A stretch of DNA of 64,000 nt from Flavobacterium sp. 83 (GTDB lineage: Bacteria > Bacteroidota > Bacteroidia > Flavobacteriales > Flavobacteriaceae): assembly GCF_000744835.1 (NCBI RefSeq), contig NZ_JQMS01000001.1, forward strand, positions 1,550,001-1,614,000, read 5' to 3'. This document shows, piece by piece, positions 27,929 through 36,030 of this stretch. Numbering within the stretch: position 1 is the first letter of the stretch; every line of letters starts with the position of its first letter. The position numbers and the translations under genes were made by a program. The notes under the pieces are model-generated. The model was not told the DNA's origin. It searched no databases and saw only the letters and a program-made list of their open reading frames with translations.

Positions 27929-29338
27929 TTATTTTAAACCATCTACCGAAACATTTACCGTTCCTCTTACTTTTATAAAAGCAATGATAGCCTGATTGGT
28001 TAATTCAATTTTTTGGAATTGAATATCCTCCAATTTTCCATTTACAAAAACACCCGGCATTGGGGAATAATTTTTCAAATAATTCATCATGCTTTTTTTG
28101 CCTTCATCTAAATTTGGTTTTATGGAGTAACGACAATTTTGTTGAATTTTCTTTAAAATTAACCCTTGGGCAAGCCAATTTGCAGTACGCATTAATTTGC
28201 TTTTTGTGTCCAATGCATAATCTAACTTGTCAAAAAACACTTCTTTTGTTTTATCATTATATTGAGGGAAACCTGCTAAATAAATGGTTCCGTTTACAGA
28301 TCCCAATAGATCTAAAGCAATTATCATTTTGCCGTTTTTGTGCCAAATAGTTACATTTTGAACTTTTACTTTCTTATTTGCTGCGCTAAATTCCTGTCCG
28401 GAAAAATTCTTAGTCATTATTTTTGAAGCTTCTTCATAAGTAGAAACTGCAATAATATTGGCAGTGATATCTTCGGGGATTTTAAAGACGGGTTTTAAAG
28501 CAATTTTATTTTTGTCAAATCTCGATTCTGGCTTCTTTCCTATTAATGTCTCCATTGTGCATTTCATGCCCATGTCTAGCAAGAAAGAATCGTTTTTTAG
28601 TTTTGCAGTAGTGGAATAGATTTCAATTGGAATAATACGAAGCCAGCTTTCATATTCCTCATTCATTTGAAAAGGAGTGCAAATTTTCTCTAATGCGGAA
28701 AGAACATTAGGTTTGAAGTCCATAGATTTTGCAATAGCATCGTCAATCTTTTTTTCAATTTTCGATTTAAAAAGTTTGATTCCGGGATTTATCAGGTATG
28801 TTACGGGAATATTTTTTCCAAAAATGGACATCGTCGGACTTTCGTTCCAATCTAATGATTTTAGTTCTGTTTTAGTATTTAATTTCCAATTAATTAATCC
28901 GGTTTCACTTATTAAAGTCACCACGCCATCTAGATTGAATTCTCGTGTGTCGTAAAATTCAACGCCCATTTTTTTTGTTCCGATTCTATATTTCACTATG
29001 GCTTTCAACGGTAAAATAGTTTTTATTTTTTCTCCAGAAACGCCTTTGTCATTTGTAATCGTAATTGGTGCCTGTTTCCAAACTTTTATTTCAATATCGT
29101 CGTCCTCAATATTGTTGTCCTCATAGATTAGTCCATTTAAGATTGTGTTCGTTTGGTTTTCAATATCTTTTAGCCTTATGCTGATAGGTAAATTAATAAA
29201 GGAAGGAATATTTTCGTAAACTAATGGAACAGCGTCATCAGGTTCTGGTTTTAAAGTTGCTATTTTTTGAGAAGTAGAACAACCGGAAATTAAAATGATA
29301 AGCGCTATCGAGAGTAAGAATGAAAAGAATTTCAGCAT
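27929..29338 (-). CDS. DUF4403 family lipoprotein
   Basis: A 469-residue lipoprotein, starting at ATG 29338 so that the signal peptide MLKFFSFLLSIALIILISGC gives a lipobox cysteine. A longer reading to 29401 would add 21 residues and cross the likely promoter. The sequence matches the bacteroidote DUF4403 pattern: VPLVYENIPSFINLPISI near the N-terminus and repeated long amphipathic segments, suggesting two lipid-binding-like (BPI/TULIP-type) halves. That fold assignment is inference. The function is unknown. It converges with the oxidase-assembly operon, with 13 bases between the stop codons. Confidence 0.75.
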   Translation of the reverse strand: MLKFFSFLLSIALIILISGCSTSQKIATLKPEPDDAVPLVYENIPSFINLPISIRLKDIENQTNTILNGLIYEDNNIEDDDIEIKVWKQAPITITNDKGVSGEKIKTILPLKAIVKYRIGTKKMGVEFYDTREFNLDGVVTLISETGLINWKLNTKTELKSLDWNESPTMSIFGKNIPVTYLINPGIKLFKSKIEKKIDDAIAKSMDFKPNVLSALEKICTPFQMNEEYESWLRIIPIEIYSTTAKLKNDSFLLDMGMKCTMETLIGKKPESRFDKNKIALKPVFKIPEDITANIIAVSTYEEASKIMTKNFSGQEFSAANKKVKVQNVTIWHKNGKMIIALDLLGSVNGTIYLAGFPQYNDKTKEVFFDKLDYALDTKSKLMRTANWLAQGLILKKIQQNCRYSIKPNLDEGKKSMMNYLKNYSPMPGVFVNGKLEDIQFQKIELTNQAIIAFIKVRGTVNVSVDGLK

Positions 29339-29356
29339 TTTATATAAGTTTAAAAA

Positions 29357-29365
29357 GCAAAAATA
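29357..29365 (-). promoter_or_regulatory. -7 element TATTTTTGC for the DUF4403 gene
   Basis: On the minus strand TATTTTTGC lies 19 bases before the ATG at 29338, a good match to TAnnTTTGC. No properly spaced TTG was found. Confidence 0.55.
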
Positions 29366-29486
29366 ACAAAACAAATATATTTTTGGGATTTTTTGTAACA
29401 AATGCTAATTTTCAAAGTCTAATTGTTTTATAACGGATTATGAGATAAATTATTTACTTTATCTCACAAGTTTTAATAGAAAAAGT

Positions 29487-29494
29487 TAAATTTG
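29487..29494 (+). promoter_or_regulatory. -7 element TAAATTTG for the TolC/MacA operon
   Basis: TAAATTTG lies 35 bases before ATG 29529. Transcription near 29501 excludes the in-frame GTG at 29502 as start. Confidence 0.55.
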
Positions 29495-29528
29495 TTTAGC
29501 AGTGATACTGCACTTTTATTCGAAATAT

Positions 29529-30965
29529 ATGGGAAAAAGAAGTTTTCTTAGTTTAATTCTAATGTTAGTTTTTAGCATTACTATTCAGGCACAATCTAAA
29601 AAGTGGACCTTAGAAGAATGTGTAAAATATGCTATACAAAACAATATTTCTATCAAGCAAACCGAATTAGATTCTAAAACGGCTGCAATTGATAAAAAAG
29701 GCGCAATAGGAAATTTTCTTCCTTCTTTAAATGCTAATGCGTCCCACTCTTGGAATATTGGTTTGAATCAGGATATTACAACAGGACTTTTACAAAATAA
29801 AACAACTCAGTTTACCTCTGCAGGAGCAAATATTGGGATTGATATTTATAAAGGCTTGCAAAACCAAAATACACTTCGCAAAGCCAATCTTTCAATAGTT
29901 GCAGCTAAATATCAATTGCAAAAAATGCAGGAAGATGTTGCACTAAATGTTGCCAATGCGTTTTTACAGATTCTTTTTAATAAGGAGAATTTGAAAGTGC
30001 AACAAGAACAATTGGGAATTAATCAAAAACAATATTCTCGTTCAGAAGAATTAGTTAAGGCAGGGTCAATTCCTCGTGGCGATTTGTTAGACATCAAAGC
30101 AACAGTTGCATCTAATAATCAAAATGTTATTACAGCTGAGAATGCTTTATTGATTTCAAAATTGAGTTTAGCTCAGTTATTACAATTAAAAGAATTTGAG
30201 AGCTTTGACATCATTGATGACACTAATGCTAAAGATGAGAACAATATTTTAGCACAAACTCCAGTAGCAATTTACGATAAGGCAAAAGAAACTAAAATTG
30301 AATTGAAAATTGCCAAAACTAATTTAGAAATAGCCGAGAAAAATGTTGCGATTGCAAAAGGCGCTTTTCAACCGACTCTTCAAGGATTTTATAGTTTTAG
30401 TTCTAGAGTTGCTTACAGTGACAGGGTAGTTGGTGTTCAGCCTAATACTTCAAATCCTACATCTGTAGTTGGATATGTACAAGGAACAAATCAAAATGTT
30501 TTGCAAAATAATTTTTCTCCAGTATTAGGAAATGCATTGCCATTTTGGGATCAATTTAGCAATAATAAAGGACAATCTTTTGGGGCGCAATTGTCTGTTC
30601 CAATTTTTAATGGATTTTCGGCAAGAAATAATGTGGAACGTTCTAAAGTAAGTTTAGAGAAGTCAAAAATTGCATTAGAACAACAGGATTTAGATTTGCA
30701 GAGAAATGTTTTTACTGCATTTACAGATGCTAAAGGCGCTTTAAATGCGCATGAATCTTCCATTGTAGCATTAGAATCAAGACAAGAAGCCTATAATTAT
30801 GCGAAAGAAAAATATGCTGTAGGTTTGATGAATTCTTTTGATTTTAATCAATCGCAAACGTTGCTCACCAATGCACAATCTGAGGTTCTTAGAACAAAAT
30901 ACGATTACATTTTTAAAATTAAAATTTTAGAATTCTATTTTGGAATTCCAATCATTAAAAACTAG
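29529..30965 (+). CDS. TolC family outer-membrane efflux protein
   Basis: A 478-residue outer-membrane channel protein with signal peptide MGKRSFLSLILMLVFSITIQAQ. It shows the TolC repeat layout: WTLEECVKYAIQNN at the start of each half and long coiled-coil helices (LEIAEKNVAIAKGAFQPTLQ). Two OEP repeats cover about 25-250 and 265-470. The start at ATG 29529 puts the signal peptide at the N-terminus. It is followed after 6 bases by a MacA/HlyD adaptor, so the two probably form part of a three-piece exporter. Confidence 0.9.
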   Translation: MGKRSFLSLILMLVFSITIQAQSKKWTLEECVKYAIQNNISIKQTELDSKTAAIDKKGAIGNFLPSLNANASHSWNIGLNQDITTGLLQNKTTQFTSAGANIGIDIYKGLQNQNTLRKANLSIVAAKYQLQKMQEDVALNVANAFLQILFNKENLKVQQEQLGINQKQYSRSEELVKAGSIPRGDLLDIKATVASNNQNVITAENALLISKLSLAQLLQLKEFESFDIIDDTNAKDENNILAQTPVAIYDKAKETKIELKIAKTNLEIAEKNVAIAKGAFQPTLQGFYSFSSRVAYSDRVVGVQPNTSNPTSVVGYVQGTNQNVLQNNFSPVLGNALPFWDQFSNNKGQSFGAQLSVPIFNGFSARNNVERSKVSLEKSKIALEQQDLDLQRNVFTAFTDAKGALNAHESSIVALESRQEAYNYAKEKYAVGLMNSFDFNQSQTLLTNAQSEVLRTKYDYIFKIKILEFYFGIPIIKN

Positions 30966-30971
30966 ATTATT

Positions 30972-32276
30972 ATGTCAAAAAAAACAATTTATATCTTAAT
31001 TGGTAGTGCTGTCGTTATTATTGCATTATTAGTAGTGCTTTCAAAAAATGGAATTATTGGGAATAAAGATAAAGGTAAAGAAGTAGAAATAGCAAATGTT
31101 GATGCTACGACTATAGTTGAAACGGTTTCTGCTACTGGAAAAATTCAGCCTGAAATTGAAGTGAAAATATCCTCAATGGTTTCAGGAGAAATTATTTCCT
31201 TACCAATAAAAGAAGGACAAGTAGTCAAAAAAGGAGATTTGTTGGTAAAGATAAATCCTGATTTATATACTTCTGGATTAAACAGAACTGTTGCTAATTT
31301 ATCAGGAACGAAAGCAGGTTTGAGTCAGGCAGATGCTTCATTTAAAGAAGCCAAAGCAAGTTATGACAGAAACAAAACGTTATTCGATAAAGGAATTATT
31401 TCCAAATCAGATTGGGATAAATCAATTGCGTCATTTGAGGTTGCAAAAGCAGCGAAGCAAACTGCTTACTTTAATGTTAGAAGCGCTTCTGCTTCGGTTA
31501 ATGAAGCTCAAGATAATCTTGGACGAACAATTATTTATGCACCTGCCGATGGAACAGTTTCAGTACTTAATGTAGAGCTTGGCGAACGTGTTTTGGGAAC
31601 GCAACAAATGGCTGGAACAGAATTGTTGCGAGTTGCGAACTTAAATAACATGGAAGTTGAAGTTGATGTAAATGAAAATGATATTGTAAAAATAAAAGTA
31701 GGTGACGAAGCAAAAGTTGAAGTTGATGCCTATTTGAAAAAACAGTTTAAAGGAATTGTTACCAGTATTTCTAACTCGGCAAGTTCTTCTTTGACCGCTG
31801 ATCAAGTAACTAATTTTAAAGTAAAAGTAAGAATACTTAAAGAATCATATCAGGATTTATTAGAAGGAAGACCAGCGGCATATTCTCCTTTTAGACCGGG
31901 AATGACCGCAACAGTAGATATTATTACTAAAACAAAAAAGAATGTATTGTCTGTGCCAATTAGTTCCGTTGTGGTAAAATCAGATACAGCTGCGGTTAAG
32001 GAAATAAAAATTGAGGATCCTAAATCTGAGGAGAAAAAAGTAGCACCTAAAAGTGATAAGAAATTTGAATGTGTTTTTGTAAAAGTAGGCGATAAGGCTA
32101 AAATAAGAATCATTAAAACTGGAATTCAGGATGATACAAATATTGAAGTTTTAACTGGACTTAAAAAAGGCGATGTAGTTATTACAGGTCCATACACTAC
32201 AGTTTCTAAAGAGCTTAATTCTGGAGATAAAGTGACATTAAAAACAGAAAAAGATAAGGAAGAAAGCAAGAAATAA
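30972..32276 (+). CDS. MacA/HlyD-type periplasmic adaptor protein
   Basis: A 434-residue membrane-fusion protein with an N-terminal anchor (IYILIGSAVVIIALLVVL). It has a split lipoyl domain (GEIISLPIKEGQVVKKGDLL and IYAPADGTVSVLNVELGERV) around a helical hairpin, then beta-barrel and membrane-proximal domains. A Lys/Glu-rich loop at about 340-360 is inserted in the C-terminal domain. It should bridge the upstream TolC protein and an inner-membrane pump. No MacB ABC pump follows; the next gene is tsaB, so the pump must be encoded elsewhere. Confidence 0.88.
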   Translation: MSKKTIYILIGSAVVIIALLVVLSKNGIIGNKDKGKEVEIANVDATTIVETVSATGKIQPEIEVKISSMVSGEIISLPIKEGQVVKKGDLLVKINPDLYTSGLNRTVANLSGTKAGLSQADASFKEAKASYDRNKTLFDKGIISKSDWDKSIASFEVAKAAKQTAYFNVRSASASVNEAQDNLGRTIIYAPADGTVSVLNVELGERVLGTQQMAGTELLRVANLNNMEVEVDVNENDIVKIKVGDEAKVEVDAYLKKQFKGIVTSISNSASSSLTADQVTNFKVKVRILKESYQDLLEGRPAAYSPFRPGMTATVDIITKTKKNVLSVPISSVVVKSDTAAVKEIKIEDPKSEEKKVAPKSDKKFECVFVKVGDKAKIRIIKTGIQDDTNIEVLTGLKKGDVVITGPYTTVSKELNSGDKVTLKTEKDKEESKK

Positions 32277-32296
32277 TACATAAAGTACCTATATTT

Positions 32297-32338
32297 GAAA
32301 ATCACAATTGTAAATTTTATTTTATGGTTGTGATTTTC
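32297..32338 (+). terminator. Hairpin between the adaptor gene and tsaB
   Basis: GAAAATCACAA (32297-32307) pairs perfectly with TTGTGATTTTC (32328-32338) around a 20-base loop. A -7-like TATATTTG at 32290-32297 immediately precedes it. It may end the efflux operon or be a leader hairpin of tsaB; the T-run is only four bases. Confidence 0.45.
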
Positions 32339-32353
32339 ACGTTAAAAATAAAA

Positions 32354-33022
32354 ATGGATTACATACTTAACATCGAAACCGCTACAAAAAACTGTTCTGT
32401 TGCTCTTGCAAAAGAAGGAAAAACGATTCTGTGCAAAGAAATTGCAGAAGAAGGGTATTCTCACGCCGAACGGTTACACGTTTTTATTGAAGAAATAATA
32501 CAGGAAGCAGGAATTACTTTGAACGATTTAGTTGCTGTTGCGGTAAGTCAAGGTCCTGGATCTTATACGGGATTGCGAATAGGAGTTTCTGCCGCAAAAG
32601 GGCTGTGTTTCGCTTTAAATATACCTTTGATTGCTATTGATACCTTGAAAACTTTAGCTTCTCAGGTAACTGTTTCAGATGGATTGATTATTCCTATGAT
32701 TGATGCCAGAAGAATGGAAGTGTACAGCGCTATTTTTACTTCTAATTTTGAGAATAGGAGAGGAACTTTAGCTGAAATTATAACTGAAAATTCATTTGAA
32801 GATTTTCAGGAAACGCTTTATTTTGTGGGAGATTGTGCGGAGAAATGCAAAACAGTTTTAACCAAAGATAATTTTGTTTTCTTGGAAGATATCAAATATC
32901 CTTCAGCTAAGGAAATGAGTTTGTTAAGTTTTGAAAAATTCAAAACAAACGACACTGTAGATGTCGCTTATTTTGAACCTTTTTATTTGAAAGATTTTAT
33001 GATTACTACTTCAAAGAAATAA
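32354..33022 (+). CDS. tsaB: tRNA threonylcarbamoyladenosine biosynthesis protein TsaB
   Basis: A 222-residue protein of the ASKHA fold that partners TsaD and TsaE in making the t6A modification at position 37 of ANN-decoding tRNAs. Hallmarks are ILNIETATKNCSVAL at the N-terminus and SQGPGSYTGLRIGVSAAKGL near 70-90. The ATG at 32354 is chosen because the longer reading from 32324 begins inside a hairpin. TsaD, TsaC and TsaE are not in the window. Confidence 0.93.
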   Translation: MDYILNIETATKNCSVALAKEGKTILCKEIAEEGYSHAERLHVFIEEIIQEAGITLNDLVAVAVSQGPGSYTGLRIGVSAAKGLCFALNIPLIAIDTLKTLASQVTVSDGLIIPMIDARRMEVYSAIFTSNFENRRGTLAEIITENSFEDFQETLYFVGDCAEKCKTVLTKDNFVFLEDIKYPSAKEMSLLSFEKFKTNDTVDVAYFEPFYLKDFMITTSKK

Positions 33023-33032
33023 CATCATATAA

Positions 33033-33860
33033 TTAAGAATCTGTTCTAGATAATCCTTTTGCAAATGGCTGAATAACGATTCCTGCAGCATCAAAAGCTA
33101 TCTTGCAGCTTTCTAAAGTTTGAGAGAAAACGGCACCAAAATCTTCATTATTTGCCCATGGCCTAACTGCAAGTTGGATGGCATTATCAGTCAAATTCTT
33201 CACTGAAACTTCAGCAGCGGGAGTTTTAAGTATTTTTGGGTTACTATTTAAAACAGCAGTAATAATATCTTTTGCCTTTTTTATATCAGTGTCATAGGAA
33301 ATAGCGATAGTCAAATCGGCTCTTCTAAATCCTTGTAAAGAATAATTGATGATAGTGCCATTGGATAATGATCCATTTGGAATAAAAATAGTTTGGTTGT
33401 TTCCGTTGATTAATTTGGTCACAAATATTTGGATTTCGCTAACTGTTCCTATGTTACCTTGTGCTTCAATAGTATGTCCTACTTTAAATGGTTTGAACAT
33501 AATAATTAGCATTCCACCTGCAAAATTGGATAAAGAGCCTTGAAGTGATAAACCTACTGCAAGTCCCATTGCTCCTAATATAGCCACAAAAGAAGAGGTT
33601 TCTATCCCTAGATTTGAAATAAAAGTTACAAATAGTAATACTCTTAAAACCCAAAGTAAAATATCGGCAAGAAACTTAGTTAAAGTAGGGTCTAAATCTC
33701 TCTTGACCATTATTTTTCTGATTAATCTATTGATAAGTCGAATGGCATAAAGCCCTACAAACAAAACAACAACAGCAGAAATTAATTTGGGAGAATAATC
33801 GATTAATAGTTGAATAAAAGTACTGGCGTAATCAGTAATTTGATTAGGATTTAAGATCAT
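33033..33860 (-). CDS. MscS-family mechanosensitive channel
   Basis: A 275-residue small-conductance mechanosensitive channel. The pore-lining helix shows the Gly/Ala pattern AILGAMGLAVGLSLQGSLSN, followed by FAGGMLIIMFKPFKVGHTI, the start of the beta domain. There are three N-terminal helices. Such channels open under membrane tension to release solutes on osmotic downshift. The start is ATG 33860; the longer reading to 33887 would begin in a terminator stem. It converges with tsaB. Confidence 0.93.
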   Translation of the reverse strand: MILNPNQITDYASTFIQLLIDYSPKLISAVVVLFVGLYAIRLINRLIRKIMVKRDLDPTLTKFLADILLWVLRVLLFVTFISNLGIETSSFVAILGAMGLAVGLSLQGSLSNFAGGMLIIMFKPFKVGHTIEAQGNIGTVSEIQIFVTKLINGNNQTIFIPNGSLSNGTIINYSLQGFRRADLTIAISYDTDIKKAKDIITAVLNSNPKILKTPAAEVSVKNLTDNAIQLAVRPWANNEDFGAVFSQTLESCKIAFDAAGIVIQPFAKGLSRTDS

Positions 33861-33865
33861 TTTTT

Positions 33866-33898
33866 TAATAATAAAAAACCCTCTCAAAAGAGAAGGTT
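33866..33898 (-). terminator. Terminator after the LEA-like gene (minus strand)
   Basis: On the minus strand AACCTTCTC-TTTT-GAGAGGGTT, with one wobble pair, is followed by a T-rich run. It lies just downstream of the 33943-34473 gene. Confidence 0.75.
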
Positions 33899-33942
33899 AA
33901 GTTTTGAAGTGCAAAAATACAAATAAATTATTTTTATATAAA

Positions 33943-34473
33943 TTAATCAGCGTCTTCTTCTATTCTATTTATGTTTTCTTTAGCAGTTTGAGTGGCTTCA
34001 GAATCAGCATCACTTATAAAAGTACTCGTTTTTTCAGAAACCGTATCAACAGCGTCAGTTGCAATTGTTTTAGTTTCACTTACTACGTCCTCAACTTTGT
34101 TTACTGCTGTGGCAGCTTTTTCTTTTACAGTTTCTACTACTTTTCCTAAAACATCACCTGCTTTTTCAGAATAGTCACTTACAGCTTCCTTGGCTTGGTC
34201 AGCATATACTTCTGCTTTGTCTAATATTGGGGCGGCAGCCACTTTTGCTTTGTCTATTGTTTCAGATGCAAAAGTCTCTACTTTATCTAAAATTGGAGTG
34301 GCAGCTTCTTTTGCCTTGTCTAAAGTTTCTTCTGCAAATGCCTCTGCTTTTTCAATATAAGGTGCTGCAGTTTCTTTTGCTTGTTCAAAAGTTGTTTCTG
34401 CCTTGTCTGCTAATTGACCAGCAGTTTCTTTGGCTGAGCCAAATAAATTTTTAAAAAATGAAGATAGTCCCAT
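33943..34473 (-). CDS. LEA/apolipoprotein-like amphipathic helical repeat protein
   Basis: A 176-residue highly charged protein with no signal peptide or membrane helix. It begins MGLSSFFKNLFGSAKETAG; the start at ATG 34473 is preferred to an upstream in-frame ATG. The body consists of repeating amphipathic helices of about 22 residues, such as PYIEKAEAFAEETLDKAKEA then PILDKVETFASETIDKAKVA then PILDKAEVYADQAKEAVSDY. This is the style of LEA proteins or apolipoproteins, which protect membranes or proteins during desiccation or stress, or coat lipid surfaces. The function is inferred only from composition. Confidence 0.65.
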   Translation of the reverse strand: MGLSSFFKNLFGSAKETAGQLADKAETTFEQAKETAAPYIEKAEAFAEETLDKAKEAATPILDKVETFASETIDKAKVAAAPILDKAEVYADQAKEAVSDYSEKAGDVLGKVVETVKEKAATAVNKVEDVVSETKTIATDAVDTVSEKTSTFISDADSEATQTAKENINRIEEDAD

Positions 34474-34618
34474 GATATTTATTTTGATTAGTCTTACAAT
34501 ATTAAGCAATTTTTTCTAAGAACGCTTTATTGAATCATTAATAATTTGCTGAAAATCAGTGTTTGGGATTAAATATGTTTGGTTTTGATAAGCATGAAAT
34601 AGCTTCTGAAAATAAATT

Positions 34619-34650
34619 ATAAAAAAAAAGCGTCTCAAATGAAACGCTTA
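34619..34650 (-). terminator. Terminator after dodecin gene (minus strand)
   Basis: On the minus strand AAGCGT pairs with ACGCTT around a partly paired loop, and a run of nine T follows. It lies about 22 bases past the dodecin stop codon. Confidence 0.75.
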
Positions 34651-34671
34651 AATTAATTGGGTCAAATTAAG

Positions 34672-34872
34672 CTATTCGAGTTCGAAAGTTAATTTTAAAT
34701 TTACTCTATATTCTGTTATTTCTCCTCCACTTACGGTTGCACTTTGGTCTTTAATGTATACAGAACGTATGTGTTTTACGGATTTAGCCGCCTTTGCAAC
34801 ACCTTTTCGTGCTGCGTCTTCCCAACTTATATCTGAACTGGAAAGTACTTCAATTACTTTTAATACTGACAT
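34672..34872 (-). CDS. Dodecin family flavin-binding protein
   Basis: A 66-residue protein matching dodecin throughout: KVIEVLSSSDISWEDAARKG at the N-terminus, a single helix, and a final beta strand EYRVNLKLTFELE. Dodecins assemble into hollow 12-mers that bind and buffer flavins or related compounds in the cytosol. The tryptophan that stacks on flavin is present in ISWEDA. The gene is monocistronic, with its own terminator. Confidence 0.95.
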   Translation of the reverse strand: MSVLKVIEVLSSSDISWEDAARKGVAKAAKSVKHIRSVYIKDQSATVSGGEITEYRVNLKLTFELE

Positions 34873-34977
34873 AATTTCTATTTGTTAAGTTAAAGATTAA
34901 ATGTACCTATTTTATTTAAAATCAAAGGCTATTTTAATATAACTATAACATTGTCAGTATTATATGTTTTTATTGAG

Positions 34978-35877
34978 TTATGCGTTTACTGCTTCCACTT
35001 TGATTCCTTCGTCATTCAACATACTTTTTAGCATGTTTTCAATACCGCTTTTTAAGGTAAATGTTGATGAAGGACAGCCACTGCAAGCACCTTGAAGGAT
35101 TACTTTTACGGTTTTGTCACTTTCGTTATAAGAGTCAAATGCAATATTACCTCCGTCAGCTTGTACGGCTGGTTTTACATATTCCTCTAATATGTTGATG
35201 ATTTGTTGTGAAGTGACATCTAGATTATCAAAACTTTGCGCTTTAGTGTTTTCTTCTGCGGTTGCTGCTTGGATAAAATTTTCATCTAAAACGGTTCCTC
35301 CGTTTTCAATATATTGCTTGATGAAACTTCTTATTTCTAAGGTGATTTCCTGCCACTCATTGATTTCATATTTGGTTACAGATATGTAGTTTTCGTCAAT
35401 GAAGACTTCTTTTACATAAGGAAATTTGAAAAGTTCTTTAGCCAATGGCGATGAACCAGTTTGATCAATGTTTTTATATTCAACAGCATTTTTGGTCAAC
35501 ATTCTGCTTACTACAAACTTTAAAGCGGATGGGTTAGGAGTTGTTTCTCCGTAAACTGTTATAGGCTGTTTTTTTGTTTTGTTTTCGTCTGGTGTAATGA
35601 TTATTCCGCCATTATTTACAAATGTTTCTATTTGCTCTGACACCGCATCTTTTACATCTTCCCATTCTACAATGCTGTATTTTTCAATAGCGATGAAGTT
35701 TCCAGAGATGTAAACTGTTTTTACGAATGGTAGGTAAAATAATTGTTGTGCTAATGGTGAAGATTTTGCCTCATCTATATTTTTGAATTCAAAACTTTCA
35801 TTTTGAGTAATGAAATCCTGAAATTCAAATTTTAATATGGTTGGGTTTTGAGTTTCTTTTATGGTAACTTTTATCAT
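34978..35877 (-). CDS. NifU-like Fe-S scaffold/carrier with duplicated Nfu N-domain
   Basis: A 299-residue iron-sulfur carrier. Residues 1-95 and 105-205 are two copies of the Nfu N-terminal domain: SSPLAQQLFYLPFVKTVYIS versus SSPLAKELFKFPYVKEVFID. The C-terminal NifU domain (about 220-295) carries the cluster-binding motif GACSGCPSS. Such proteins hand Fe-S clusters to apo-enzymes. The start codon ATG 35877 lies directly beside a TTTGTAAA inverted repeat and a -7 element. It is divergent from the porP-like gene. Confidence 0.93.
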   Translation of the reverse strand: MIKVTIKETQNPTILKFEFQDFITQNESFEFKNIDEAKSSPLAQQLFYLPFVKTVYISGNFIAIEKYSIVEWEDVKDAVSEQIETFVNNGGIIITPDENKTKKQPITVYGETTPNPSALKFVVSRMLTKNAVEYKNIDQTGSSPLAKELFKFPYVKEVFIDENYISVTKYEINEWQEITLEIRSFIKQYIENGGTVLDENFIQAATAEENTKAQSFDNLDVTSQQIINILEEYVKPAVQADGGNIAFDSYNESDKTVKVILQGACSGCPSSTFTLKSGIENMLKSMLNDEGIKVEAVNA

Positions 35878-35881
35878 GATC

Positions 35882-35903
35882 TTTGTAAATTTTTACAAAT
35901 TTA
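35882..35903 (-). promoter_or_regulatory. Inverted repeat and -7 element before the nfu-like gene
   Basis: TTTGTAAA-TT-TTTACAAA (35882-35899) is a perfect 8-base inverted repeat. On the minus strand, TAAATTTG (35903-35896) overlaps it and could be the -7 element, so a protein bound at the repeat would block transcription. Confidence 0.4.
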
Positions 35904-35927
35904 GTAAAGTTATTTTCCACGAATAGC

Positions 35928-35935
35928 TATATTTG
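35928..35935 (+). promoter_or_regulatory. -7 element TATATTTG upstream of the PorP/SprF-like gene
   Basis: TATATTTG fits the consensus but lies 96 bases before ATG 36031, leaving a long leader. It has no clear TTG partner. Confidence 0.4.
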
Positions 35936-36030
35936 AATTTTAATAAAATAAATTAACAATAATTTAGTTATCTAAAGAGTTGTTACTGCATTTTATTGGC
36001 TAACGAATCATTTTATATATTAGTTTTTCT

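Noticed and set aside
33904..34454. Plus-strand open frames opposite the LEA-like gene
   Set aside because: They mirror the repetitive Lys/Glu/Ala codons on the other strand, have no start context, and are low-complexity.
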